From positions 478,304 to 537,433 of the forward strand of contig SCFE01000094.1 of the NCBI GenBank assembly GCA_004352715.1: a stretch of DNA of 59,130 bases, in the 5' to 3' direction. How positions within the stretch are numbered: the first letter of the stretch is position 1; every line of letters starts with the position of its first letter. Below, piece by piece: positions 35,201-45,225 of this stretch. The DNA comes from Hofstenia miamia. Taxonomy: Eukaryota; Xenacoelomorpha; Acoela. The notes under the pieces are model-generated. The model had not been told where the DNA came from. It searched no databases and worked only from the letters and a program-made list of their open reading frames with translations. Made by a program: the position numbers and the translations under genes.

Positions 35201-36046
35201 GGCTAATACAGAGTAGACAAAGCAGAGGTTGGATTGACTGGTTTTCAGGTTTACAAGGAATTTGTTTCTTTTTATATATTCAGGTAAGGGAATGTACAAT
35301 CCTCCACAACTCGGATGATATTTTGACATGTGAAGACCTACTTTATTTATTCTCTTTAAAATAAATCCACTCCCATTTGTTGTGTAAATACAAATAAAAC
35401 TTGCAATTTCATTGACCAGACTGTAGAAATTACTCTCATTTATACCCGATCTGAAAACTGATATGGGTCTTGATGTTGGATAGAGAATCGCAATCTTTTC
35501 ACCATCATTTTCTATTGGTTTAACCATTTCCACCTCACAGGTTAAATAAATTTTTGCGGAATAATGCGTGGAAACATCGTTTGAAACCTCCTTGTGTATA
35601 GCATTGTAATGATTTGAGAACGCCTCATAAACATTAATGGAATCAAGTTGATTGGACAAAAAGTTTGAAAAGGCACCTCAACATGCATTTTCTGAATTGT
35701 GTATGGCATGTTCATGGTTATTTAAAACTGGAGATGGTGAAATCTCGTTTGAATGATGATTATCAAAATGCTTGTGTAACTCAGCTTTTCTCCCAAAATA
35801 GGTCTTGCAAAACAAACAAAAATTAACTGATGTCCGCCTATGTTTGGTATGAAGGTGGGATCTCAGTTGTTTTGGGTGGGGACTTGTGTATGCACACAAA
35901 CCACAGAAATATTGGGATGGTGTCTTTGGTATAAACAGACCACGTATTAGTAAAGTGTTAGGGAAAAAATTTAAAAATATGGATAGAATAATTTTAACAT
36001 AAACGCAAATCATTTTCAAAAGATGGAATAATTTTTGTTTTGACAC
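32247..36046 (-). pseudogene. Polinton-type DNA polymerase B, copy 1, multiply broken
   Basis: In order on the minus strand: C2H2 fingers (QYFCGLCAY; VNFCLFCKTYFG) at about 35790-35930; a LHP block; a finger CPKCLSGFKTQENLSKH (about 34830-34890); an endonuclease VII-like DHCHFTGEIRGVTHNNCN (about 34350-34420); exonuclease regions with HNGSKYDMHIL and YLISDMLLLLDV; polymerase motif A DMNGLYSRTM; motif B KLMSNAVFGKCMEN; motif C LLYSDTDLLLY; KPKLYSVE; and a C-terminal ALSCYDNK...TLPYRHK. This order matches PolB of Polintons/adintoviruses in animal genomes; the role is protein-primed element replication. Breaks: in-frame TGA at 35678, 35198, 35036, 33169 and 33067, TAG at 34748, TAA at 33778 and 32370, a 20-base deletion near 34450, single-base shifts near 34142, 33826 and 32727. 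Motif C has L where S is usual. Confidence 0.85.
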
Positions 36047-36888
36047 TCATTTGAATTTTTAAAAACCATAACAAGGAAAATTTATTAAACACAGTATAGC
36101 AGGGGAAATAGTAATTTATGTAAAACATGTAATCAGTAATAGACATATAAAACAAATAATAAACACATGTTTAAAACAGATAAATAAATAACTGATAATA
36201 AATCACTCTTTAAAAAAAGAGGGTGTTAGATAAAAATGTAACATTCAAAAATAGTTAACACATGCATTAATTCCAACAAAAAATTACAGTGAGATAAAAT
36301 AGATGGTAATAATTCGAATTGTTTTAAAACTCTTTTTTAAACAGATTTTATGTTTAACTAAATAAATAAATAAATAAATACCAAGTGTTAGATAAAAAAT
36401 TGACAGTGTAACATTTTTAAAATACATATCCAGTATTCTGGTAAAAAATTGATAACACATGCCTTATTTCCATTAAAAATTACATTTAGATAAATAGTTG
36501 GTAACAACTAATATTATGAGACTGTCTATTTTGACAGAGATAATTATGTAATTATAAATACACACAAAGAGAGTTGACAATCTTCTTGTGAATTGGGTTA
36601 AAATTCATTTTAGGCATAATATCTTTAATGAGTGAGAAATAAATTCCTTCCATCTATTTAAAATGAAAACAATGATAGAGTCTAATAAATTGATTTTTAA
36701 GATTTCATTTCTCACTCCAATTTAAAAATATTTTCAGCAATGAAATAAAACCAAATTGTTTTTTGAAATTTGTAAAAACAGAAAACCTCTAATTAATATA
36801 CAATATGCGTTATTTAAATTGTAAAAACTCTATCACATTTTTAATATTGGAAAAGATGACAAACACAAAAAACATGCTTAGTACTCAC

Positions 36889-37482
36889 ATGGTATTCTTA
36901 TTTGTGGAAACCTCGTTAACAGACTGGGTATTGCTTGTACCCAATGTGGTTGGTTGTTCATCCCCACATCCAATTTGAGAGCGCTCACATTCCATCATCA
37001 TTTTGTTGACCTTATTTTCGAAATTTGGCGACCATACCTCGAAATTTTCTTCTTCTTCCAGGATATTAACAAAGCTAAAAAAATTGATTAGCACAAAAAG
37101 CATTACGGATTTTAAATTAAAATATAATTCATAACGTAAAAATATTGTTTTAATAATATACAATAATTGATTTAGATAAATGGAAAACATTAACTCACTT
37201 GTTTTTTATTGAAGGAAATTTTCAGACCTGGTTTTATACATACTGTGAAAAATATTATAACAGAGTGATTTGTAAAAACTTAATTTCTTAGATGAATAAT
37301 AATATATATTTCACCCATTGATGGTGAAAAAACAAAATGTTATATATATAGCAAATATTTACTTACATCATCTCATCAAAAGATACATCTAATGGGTCTT
37401 CTTTGTACATATTCTCTCTGATTATGGTTTCAAATTGCTGGTTCTACCCAGAGAGAAAGTCAGAAAGATTGATTGAATTCAT
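36889..37482 (-). pseudogene. Two upstream exons of the copy 1 element, spliced
   Basis: Exon 1 (37482-37367) starts with ATG (MNSINLSDFLSG), has one in-frame TAG at 37444-37446, and ends at a perfect GTAAGT donor. Exon 2 (37074-36889) begins after TTTTTTTAG, keeps the frame (EEEENFEVW; NKMMMECERSQIGCG) and ends at GTGAGT. The product is acidic and of unknown function. The exons lie 0.8 kb before the zinc-finger start of the polymerase frame and on the same strand, so they may be the 5' end of that gene. I could not identify a convincing acceptor at about 36.05 kb to join them. An acceptor TAG just before AACCAG is an alternative that would remove the stop. Confidence 0.5.
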
Positions 37483-37977
37483 TTTAAAAGTAGAGTGTAA
37501 AACAAAAAGCAACTGTTAACATTAAAATCAAAAATGTAAAGTGAGGAATTTTAAATTGCTAATCCAGGGTAGACCTGATTGGTTGAACCCGAAATGGAGA
37601 TGTCCAATTACGAGAGACATAGAATTCATTTCTGACAGATCTACGAGAAACCCTTTTAAGAAATTGACAGATTCCCAAGAAAACTAATAAAATAGCCTTT
37701 TGTTTAAAATCGCAAGGGGTGAAGCTTAACTCTAAAAGGCTTTTTAAAATGTCAAATTTTGAGATGATTGACAATACCAGGATGTATTTGCATTTTTTTA
37801 AAATGTAAACTTAACATGCTTGAAAATTAATTACCATTGTTTGAGTTTTGTAAACAATTTTCATCTTTTTTTTGAATATACAATAAACCCTTGGTATTTG
37901 CTAATATTATTACCATATATAGACATTATCCCCGTATATAGACATTATAAATTAACCTATCAAAAGTTTCATGGGTC

Positions 37978-37985
37978 TATATAAA
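37978..37985 (+). promoter_or_regulatory. TATA box of the 38031 gene
   Basis: TATATAAA lies 46 bases before the ATG, a fitting distance for a short 5' UTR. Just upstream, TATATAGACATTAT is repeated twice (about 37916 and 37936). Confidence 0.5.
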
Positions 37986-38030
37986 TCTAAATTTTTTTAA
38001 ACAAGCATTCACAATATTTGTTTTGGAGAG

Positions 38031-38468
38031 ATGGAATCAAGTTCAGTTTTTGAATCAAGTTTTGGTAACACACTACAAAAAATCGCTCTGTTGGAAGATC
38101 AGTTGTGCATATTGAAAAATTTGGATAGACTAGTAAATTATGAGGATATCCTGCTTACAGACAATAAATTGTTAAAAGTCCAATTTCACCCATCACAAGC
38201 TCAATGTATTTGTGACATTTGTTGGGGAGTTGATCAGGATAATCACATAGATATATCAACTCCTAAAAAGATATGCGAAGATGATTTCCCACATACACTT
38301 GCTTCAGTGAAAATATTAATGGCAAACACTGATAAGATATACAAAGACGGCTTCCAAATAGACTTTGCAATTTCGCAAATTTTTACGATGTTAGAGGATA
38401 AAGCTAAATGTGTAACACTTTCTCTCAACCATGGACATCATTTAGAATTGTGTATAGTTGATAAATAA
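38031..38468 (+). CDS. Intact small protein of unknown function (145 aa)
   Basis: A complete frame of 145 codons starts at ATG 38031, with a TATA box upstream, and AATAAA overlaps its end (about 38465). The N-terminus is Ser-rich, then helical (NTLQKIALLEDQLCILKNLD). A C-x-C-x-x-C group (AQCICDICWGVD) and a later HGHHLELC could bind a metal. No membrane segment is visible. I do not recognise the family. It sits 0.55 kb beyond the first Polinton exon and is transcribed away from it, as divergent genes in large DNA transposons and viruses often are. It may be an element gene or a host gene; its intact frame contrasts with the broken polymerase next to it. Confidence 0.6.
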   Translation: MESSSVFESSFGNTLQKIALLEDQLCILKNLDRLVNYEDILLTDNKLLKVQFHPSQAQCICDICWGVDQDNHIDISTPKKICEDDFPHTLASVKILMANTDKIYKDGFQIDFAISQIFTMLEDKAKCVTLSLNHGHHLELCIVDK

Positions 38469-39208
38469 AATATGGTTTGTTGAGTGTTTATCATTTTCAT
38501 ACATACATGTATATGTATACATCTAATTAAATAACAAAGTACAAGAAAATACTAACATATAGATATTCATTTCAACATGGGGATAAAATTAATTAAACTC
38601 AAAACCGTTGAACATGAATATTAACTTGTAAAGTAAATGTATATAGTTATTTTATATTCTTATAATGATATGTACTAGTATTTACATGATATAATTAATT
38701 AAACGCGATCGTTGTTGAACATAATTAAACACATATCTTAAAATACTTTGTCTAAAATTATCATAGTTAGCGGTTAAATTACTTGATTAAATCAAGTTAA
38801 AACAATATCAAATATGTATAACTAATCAGTTTTAAATTCTTTTTTTGTCTAAATTAACACATGTTAACAGCTAAAACTTATTATTAAAAACATTGTCAAA
38901 TCATATAACATATACATTGATATTCATTTGCTTAAAAAGATATTATGGTTGGACCATGTGACGTATTACATTAGCGCCGACTAGTGGAATTTAAGAAACA
39001 TTTTTACTGAAAAATTATTGGCTTCAAGTTCTGAGATCTTCTAACTTTTACTCGCTATTAATTTTAATTGGCCACCCGATTTTTTCAAGGTATAAACCAA
39101 TGAAAATAGGAAAATTTATCATTAGATCTTTTTAAAAAATTAGCTTAATACACCACTCTTGCAAAATAAATAAATAATGGTCGATGAAGAAGTCTATCGC
39201 CGTGGTAA

Positions 39209-39490
39209 ATTAATGAAAGCATTGGGAGATGTGGCAGACAATCCACATGGAATGAGGATATCACATATGATCTCCAGGTTGGTGAATGGCGTGACATTAA
39301 AGATATGCTAGTTATGGAGACGAGGTATGGGCACGCGGTAAAGTGCAAAATAGATAGAAATGAATATTTCTATCTACCACGTGCCTATTCCTGTCTAATA
39401 TCTGGTGAAGACGCCCCTCTTATGATCGGTCGTAAATTATCAAGAACAGCATCATCCACATCAAAACATGTGAAACTTGTATTTGCTTAG
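39209..39490 (+). CDS. Small unrecognised open frame, possibly a 3' exon (about 93 codons)
   Basis: The frame is open from 39209 to TAG 39488-39490. The peptide looks coding (WNEDITYDLQVGEWRDIKDM; NEYFYLPRAYSCLISGED) and ends in a basic Ser/Thr-rich stretch. The first clear ATG in frame is at 39308. A different frame starting at ATG 39177 (MVDEEVYRRGKLMKALGDVA) overlaps and would connect by a one-base shift or a small intron. Family unknown. It lies on the same strand 0.75 kb after the 145-aa gene. Confidence 0.45.
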   Translation: MNESIGRCGRQSTWNEDITYDLQVGEWRDIKDMLVMETRYGHAVKCKIDRNEYFYLPRAYSCLISGEDAPLMIGRKLSRTASSTSKHVKLVFA

Positions 39491-40037
39491 TGTTCTTGTT
39501 TATAGTGTGTAAATTTTAGTATGCTCTGTTTTAAAAAAGTATTTCAGTTTTTAATTTTTTACACACAAGATTTACTATATTTTAAAAAATAGCTAGAACT
39601 TTTTTGGTAATTAGCTAAATGAAAATTCATAATATAAATGATACATGTAATTTTAGCTAAATTTAAATTAATTAAATATTTATTATTACTTATTTTTTTT
39701 TAAAAAAAATACAAAATAAAATTCACTGACTTTTATCATTAGTTAGAAATATCAACAAACTAGTAAATTCGTGTTTTTCATGAAACATGTAAAAATTAGT
39801 AAGAATTTCATCTGGTTAAATTACAATAAAATATACCTTTCATGTATATTACAATTTTCAAAATATTGTTATAAAAGATGGTAAATTCGTGTTTTTCATG
39901 AAAAATTATAAAAATATATCATTTGTGTTTACTTGAAAACAGATTAGCAGTATCAAACACTATAATTGATATATGTTTTAATTAATTATTACTAGGTAAA
40001 ATGGAGAAAAATAATTTATATAAGAAAATATTATTAC
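39491..40037. other. AT-rich non-coding stretch with a short repeat
   Basis: AAATTCGTGTTTTTCATGAAA occurs near 39765 and again near 39883, in a spacing of about 120 bases. No gene seen. Confidence 0.5.
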
Positions 40038-40434
40038 GTTTTACCCTGTGGCTCACCTTTTCAAAAGGATTGGCTGGAACCGGTACATGAAAAAATTTTC
40101 AGTGACATCATTTCCGGATGCAACGAATATAATAAAAAAAGATTAACCGCCTTTAAAGGCAAATTTCAAGGTTCCTGGTTGAATGCACTGCCATCAAAAT
40201 CTCTGGGTTTAAAATTTACTGACGCTCAATTTAGAATTAGTTTTGCTCTACGTACGGGCTCTAAAATTTGTGAAAAACATATTTGTTCATGTGAAACACC
40301 TGTTGATGAATTAGGTACCCATGGTTTATCTTGCAAGAAGAGTGCTGGCAGGTTTAGCTGACATAGTCACCTAAATGATTTTTTTAAACGCACAATAGGT
40401 ACTGCCGGTTACAATTCTGTTTTAGAGCCACCAG
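40038..40434 (+). pseudogene. C-terminal part of a LINE-type retrotransposon protein, cut by a gap
   Basis: A frame from 40038 reads WLNALPSKSLGLKF, then FRISFALRTGSKIC, a Cys/His cluster CEKHICSCETPVDELGTHGL followed by SCKKSAGR, and finally HLNDFFKRTIG...VLEPP before the N run. This matches a C-terminal module widespread in invertebrate LINE-like elements: a C..H.C.C zinc motif, GLSCKKSAGR, and the start of a PD-(D/E)XK-like nuclease. A single in-frame TGA (40359-40361) stands where the family usually has a basic residue. Confidence 0.65.
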
Positions 40435-41434
40435 NNNNNNNNNNNNNNNNNNNNNNNNNNNNNNNNNNNNNNNNNNNNNNNNNNNNNNNNNNNNNNNNNN
40501 NNNNNNNNNNNNNNNNNNNNNNNNNNNNNNNNNNNNNNNNNNNNNNNNNNNNNNNNNNNNNNNNNNNNNNNNNNNNNNNNNNNNNNNNNNNNNNNNNNNN
40601 NNNNNNNNNNNNNNNNNNNNNNNNNNNNNNNNNNNNNNNNNNNNNNNNNNNNNNNNNNNNNNNNNNNNNNNNNNNNNNNNNNNNNNNNNNNNNNNNNNNN
40701 NNNNNNNNNNNNNNNNNNNNNNNNNNNNNNNNNNNNNNNNNNNNNNNNNNNNNNNNNNNNNNNNNNNNNNNNNNNNNNNNNNNNNNNNNNNNNNNNNNNN
40801 NNNNNNNNNNNNNNNNNNNNNNNNNNNNNNNNNNNNNNNNNNNNNNNNNNNNNNNNNNNNNNNNNNNNNNNNNNNNNNNNNNNNNNNNNNNNNNNNNNNN
40901 NNNNNNNNNNNNNNNNNNNNNNNNNNNNNNNNNNNNNNNNNNNNNNNNNNNNNNNNNNNNNNNNNNNNNNNNNNNNNNNNNNNNNNNNNNNNNNNNNNNN
41001 NNNNNNNNNNNNNNNNNNNNNNNNNNNNNNNNNNNNNNNNNNNNNNNNNNNNNNNNNNNNNNNNNNNNNNNNNNNNNNNNNNNNNNNNNNNNNNNNNNNN
41101 NNNNNNNNNNNNNNNNNNNNNNNNNNNNNNNNNNNNNNNNNNNNNNNNNNNNNNNNNNNNNNNNNNNNNNNNNNNNNNNNNNNNNNNNNNNNNNNNNNNN
41201 NNNNNNNNNNNNNNNNNNNNNNNNNNNNNNNNNNNNNNNNNNNNNNNNNNNNNNNNNNNNNNNNNNNNNNNNNNNNNNNNNNNNNNNNNNNNNNNNNNNN
41301 NNNNNNNNNNNNNNNNNNNNNNNNNNNNNNNNNNNNNNNNNNNNNNNNNNNNNNNNNNNNNNNNNNNNNNNNNNNNNNNNNNNNNNNNNNNNNNNNNNNN
41401 NNNNNNNNNNNNNNNNNNNNNNNNNNNNNNNNNN
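40435..41434. other. Assembly gap of exactly 1000 N
   Basis: Placeholder of unknown true length; the open frame across it is an artefact. Confidence 0.97.
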
Positions 41435-41620
41435 TTATATCCTATGACAGAAATTTCACCCACAATAATGTGTGAAAATTTATGTGCTGTTATTATAGTT
41501 TATTGAAGCAGTTGTGTAAAAATTTTTGTGATTGTTTTGCATCTTGTTCTCAGTAATACTAAAACCTATTATATTGCTTAAATGGATCATTTTCATTAAT
41601 AGATAGTCATATTTTTGCCA

Positions 41621-43480
41621 GGCCTGTTGCTAGCATTTGCAGATTAGAGGGGCCATGGCCCACAGCAGTCCATAAATTGTTTTGTTTATTCATTTAAAAA
41701 AATTTTCCACATTGTCATAAGCAATTATTTATTCAAAAGACCTTAGTATTTGATATACAAATTTCTGCATTTTAGCTTATTTACAAAATAACTGACATTG
41801 ACCATATAATATTGGGCTTATAACTATAATACAAATATTATATGTTCTAAGTGAATATATAACAAATTATCATAAAAAATATCAATTATGTACATAAAAA
41901 AATACAATATCTATAGAAATTGCAAATATCTTCCTCCTTTTTCTTGTTCAAAATAAAGTGATAATGTTTTTGCAAAGAGATCTACAACCCTGTTCATATT
42001 AACATTGTGTTTCATACTTTTTGATAGATAATAAACAAAGCCAATTTAACCTGTCTTCTTTCATTGAATTTTGTAGATAATTGCAGTCATGACAAAGAGA
42101 AGAAAATGCACACTTTACTGAAGTGTTTGCCACTGGAATATTATGAATTAATTGGAACAGGCTGGCTAAAGTTGAAAAATCAGAGAGTAGCTAAAGTGAA
42201 AGCAAAACTTCAGATATGGTTTTTGGTTGTTTTTCCATGTTTTGGAAAATGGTTGAATATACTGCAATTTCAGATTTTATTAATGCAGTAGGAAGTTTGT
42301 ATATACCTAAAGCTGACTTCAATTGACCACACTCCAAAAATTATTGCTCTCCAGATTTCAATTAGCCAATGCAAAAAATAAGTGTCTTATTAAATTATCA
42401 CTCCATCTTAATTATAACAGAATCCATAATTGGAAAAAAAGGTATACTTTAAATCTCTACATTGAAAATTTACATTAGAAAACATCTGAATATACTGTCC
42501 AAGTGATATGCTAACAAAATAATCTTTCAAGGTCATTTGCTCTCTACATATGCTGTTAGGTGGAATTAATGAAATATCATTATTTTCTGCCCTATTGCAA
42601 ACCTATTTCTAGCTGTTTGCATTAGAACATTTATCAGAACATTTCACTTTCTGCAATTTTACATTGTGCTGGGAGAGAACTACCACTGTGGCTAAGTCAG
42701 TTGAAGAACTTTGAAATATATTGGACAGAGGAGTGAATTGATGGAAATGTTCTTTGAAAACAGTTTGACTAATTTGCTTGCAGCAGGAGATGTAGAAAAT
42801 AAGTCTGCAGCATCAGAAATTTTAGTGTCAGACCATGAATTTAACTGAAAGATCTTTATTAAATATATAAGTAATATATCATAGCAACTTTTAACTGCAT
42901 TGGCTACACATTCACAAATTTCCAGTCATGATCACACATTGATTGAAAATCAAATCAGTGATTTTAGACTCTTTTTGAAGAATTTGAAAAAATTCCCTTC
43001 CTTTTCAGTAACAGCACATTTTTGGACACTGAATGATTTAGCTGGTGGTATACTTCTAAAAAAATGTATTTCTTTTAATTTGGGGTAATCAACAACAGAT
43101 GTTTCAAAGGAGAGAAAAAACATTTTTTTAAAAAATCAAATCCTATTTTAACATTACAATGCACAAATTTACAAATTTTTAATTGGTACAAAATTAAGTA
43201 CCTCAGTACTCATTAAGAAAATTATCAAATTTTAAAAGCAATCTGAAAATGTGATTTTTGCAGCATCAAAAATAGATGCTGTATTGGACAATATCAAGTT
43301 TAATCTATGGGAATAACAATGCACATATAAACAATGACTAAACATTTTCTCACAAAGAAGTTGCTGGACTTCTCCATATCAGTGTGACATTACTGACACC
43401 CCATCCACAGTAGAGGCCACACATTCTGATGCATCAATGACAATTTTATTACACTGTTCTTTCAAGACTGATAGTAGTTC
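41621..43480 (-). mobile_element. hAT-type transposon relic
   Basis: At 41621 the plus strand reads CAGGCCTGTTGCTAGC, then GAGGGGCCATGGCCC, the style of a hAT terminal repeat. About 1.6 kb inward lies a minus-strand hAT transposase fragment. The other end is missing because Ty3 copy 2 begins near 43525. Short frames between 42064 and 43088 on the plus strand are probably shadows. Confidence 0.5.
42880..43480 (-). pseudogene. hAT transposase fragment (ZMYM/FAM200-like)
   Basis: The minus strand reads ECVASTVDGVSVMSH (DG.SVM block), then after a stop GEVQQLLCEKMFSH, CLYVHCYSHRLNLILSN and ASIFDAAK. The HCxxHxLNLxL motif and its distance from the DG.S.MS block are characteristic of hAT transposases. 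Several stops and shifts follow. The N-terminus is lost at the Ty3 junction. Role in life: cut-and-paste transposition. Confidence 0.65.
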
Positions 43481-43524
43481 TTAGTCTATGTATGTAGTAT
43501 TCAATTGAAAACTTGATAATTTAG

Positions 43525-45225
43525 AGTAACTCAGGGCCCCTATTTTTGATTTTAGCTTCTCCCCAGATCTCTGTCACATTTTGAATGGCAAAACTTACAT
43601 CACTGTGCTAAATAGTTCTACTCCATTGGTCTAGATAGACCCTACTAAACTGATAATCATTGCAACTCCAGTTTGCTTAGAGTTGAAAACTGCTGCTTGT
43701 CTGCCCATTCTAATGGCAATACATGATTTAGTGGAACTGAGCAATACTGTCCAGATTCCTCCTGTCAGTGAAAGGACACACCCCCACCTCAGTCCTCACA
43801 AACATGAATCACTCTCTTGTTTGCTTCAACAACACCAAAAGTTTTTAATTACAGCTCAATCAGCATTGGCCAGGCTGTCAGTGAATAGCACAGAATTGTA
43901 TCCAAGCATGATCACCCCATTCACCTTCCAGTTAGGAGATTGATGGAAAACCTCCAGGAAGAGTATGCAAGAATCCTCAGTGATCTTATAGAAAGTGGCA
44001 ATAGCCCTAATGCAGCACCCACTGTTTTATTAAGCAGGGTGATAAGTACTGCCTCTGTGTGGACTTTCAGAAGTTAAATGATGTCACAGTAAAGGATGTG
44101 TATCTGCTTACTTGTATTGAAGATCTTTTATATAATGCCAATTTATGTAAGGCATATTGGCAGGTGCCCATGGAGCCTGCCAACATTCTGAAGAGTGCCT
44201 TCATCACTCTGTATGGCCTCTTTGAGTGGAAATATATGGCTTTTGAGCTCTGCAATGCTCCTGCAAACTTCCAATGCTACATCACCCATGTGCTTAGGAA
44301 TGGTGCCAACATATTAGAGCCAGGCATCACTGCCTACATGGGCAATATCCTTGTTGCTGGTAATACCTTTCCCAAACATCTAGAAAGGCTTGGCAGAACC
44401 CTCAGTATTCTGTATGAATCCTGCCTCCACATTAACAGAAACAAGTGTTCCCTTCTGCAGCCATGTGTCACCTTTCTCAGAAGAGTTATTGAACCAGGTT
44501 GTATCTCTATTAAAAACAATGCTAAAAACTATTTAGAAAAGATTGAAACTCCATTGTCTCATAAGGATGTTCAATACCTTATGGGCTTTCTGAACTACTA
44601 TGGTGCCTTTATATCAGAGCTGGCAAATAAGACTAAACACATCTCTAATCTACTATGGCACAGCATGGAGTTTAAGTGGACATGGGTGGAGCAAGAAGAG
44701 CTTGACTCTGTCAAGGCAGAACTGATTAAAATCCCTAGCCTCAACACACCAGACTACTCAAAAGAGTTTATCATTGATTGTGATGCCAGCTTGGTCACAA
44801 TCAGCAGAGTGCTGAGTGAGGTCATCAATGTCATTGAGAACCTGATCCAATATTTTAGAAGAAAACTCAGGAATGCCAAGCAGAACTATGGCGCCACTAA
44901 ATCTGAGATGTTAGTGCTGGTGGAAAGCTTAAAGAAATTTTGCTTCTTTATCCTCAGCCATAATTTCACAGTCTATACTGACAATTCCATACTAGCTTGG
45001 CTCAAAAAGTTTTCCAGGGGTGGATCCAACATAGTCAACTTTACTTTTTCTATTCAACATTGTCCAGGGAGCCAAAATGTTTTGATATTCATTGTAATCT
45101 GCAGCATTTCAGCAAATTGTGATTTATGTCAGCAGCCCACTGTAATGAATAGAAGAGGATCTAGACAGTTGCAGTTAAGTGTAGGAAGCACTAAGCCAAA
45201 TGTAGATATATGCATACATGTATGA
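43525..45225 (+). pseudogene. Ty3/gypsy pol relic, copy 2 (RT and RNase H largely open)
   Basis: A short LTR-start fragment (GAGTAACTCAGGGCCCCTAT, about 43529-43548) is fused to pol, so most of the LTR and leader are deleted. After a frameshifted linker (DLIESGNS) a 388-codon frame from 44059 covers RT and RNase H: WTFQKLND-type start, LCKAYWQVPMEPANI, MAFELCNAPANFQC, post-RT MGFLNYYGAFISEL, RNase H FIIDCDASLVTIS and TDNSILAWL, and a IQHCPGSQNV tail. The RT catalytic box reads AYMGNILVAGN: both aspartates of YMDD are lost, so this RT cannot be active. Copy 1 keeps YMDD but is frameshifted elsewhere. Confidence 0.85.

Larger units (their letters stand above)
29898..37482 (-). mobile_element. 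Polinton/adintovirus-like element, copy 1 (decayed)
   Basis: Its low-coordinate part (29898-32150) aligns with 51090-53320 of the TIR-bounded copy 2 at about 90%, and its polymerase region aligns with copies 2 and 3. It carries a family-B DNA polymerase gene on the minus strand and the repeat-unit array downstream. Terminal inverted repeats like those of copy 2 were not found here; the low end may lie in the 1000-N gap. Integrase, packaging ATPase and capsid genes, which full Polintons carry, were not seen. Confidence 0.7.

Noticed and set aside
35036-35680. Alternative genetic code with TGA as sense codon
   Set aside because: PolB copy 1 also has TAG and TAA stops and frameshifts, and the intact GPCR and MADF genes need no recoding, so decay is simpler; shared TGA is kept as a finding only.
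40384-41463. Minus-strand frame of 359 codons
   Set aside because: Spans the 1000-N gap; only a few real codons at each end.
44059-45225. Domesticated retroviral-like gene
   Set aside because: Flanking LTR fragment, frameshift upstream and lost YMDD fit a dead element; no sign of selection can be read from one sequence.
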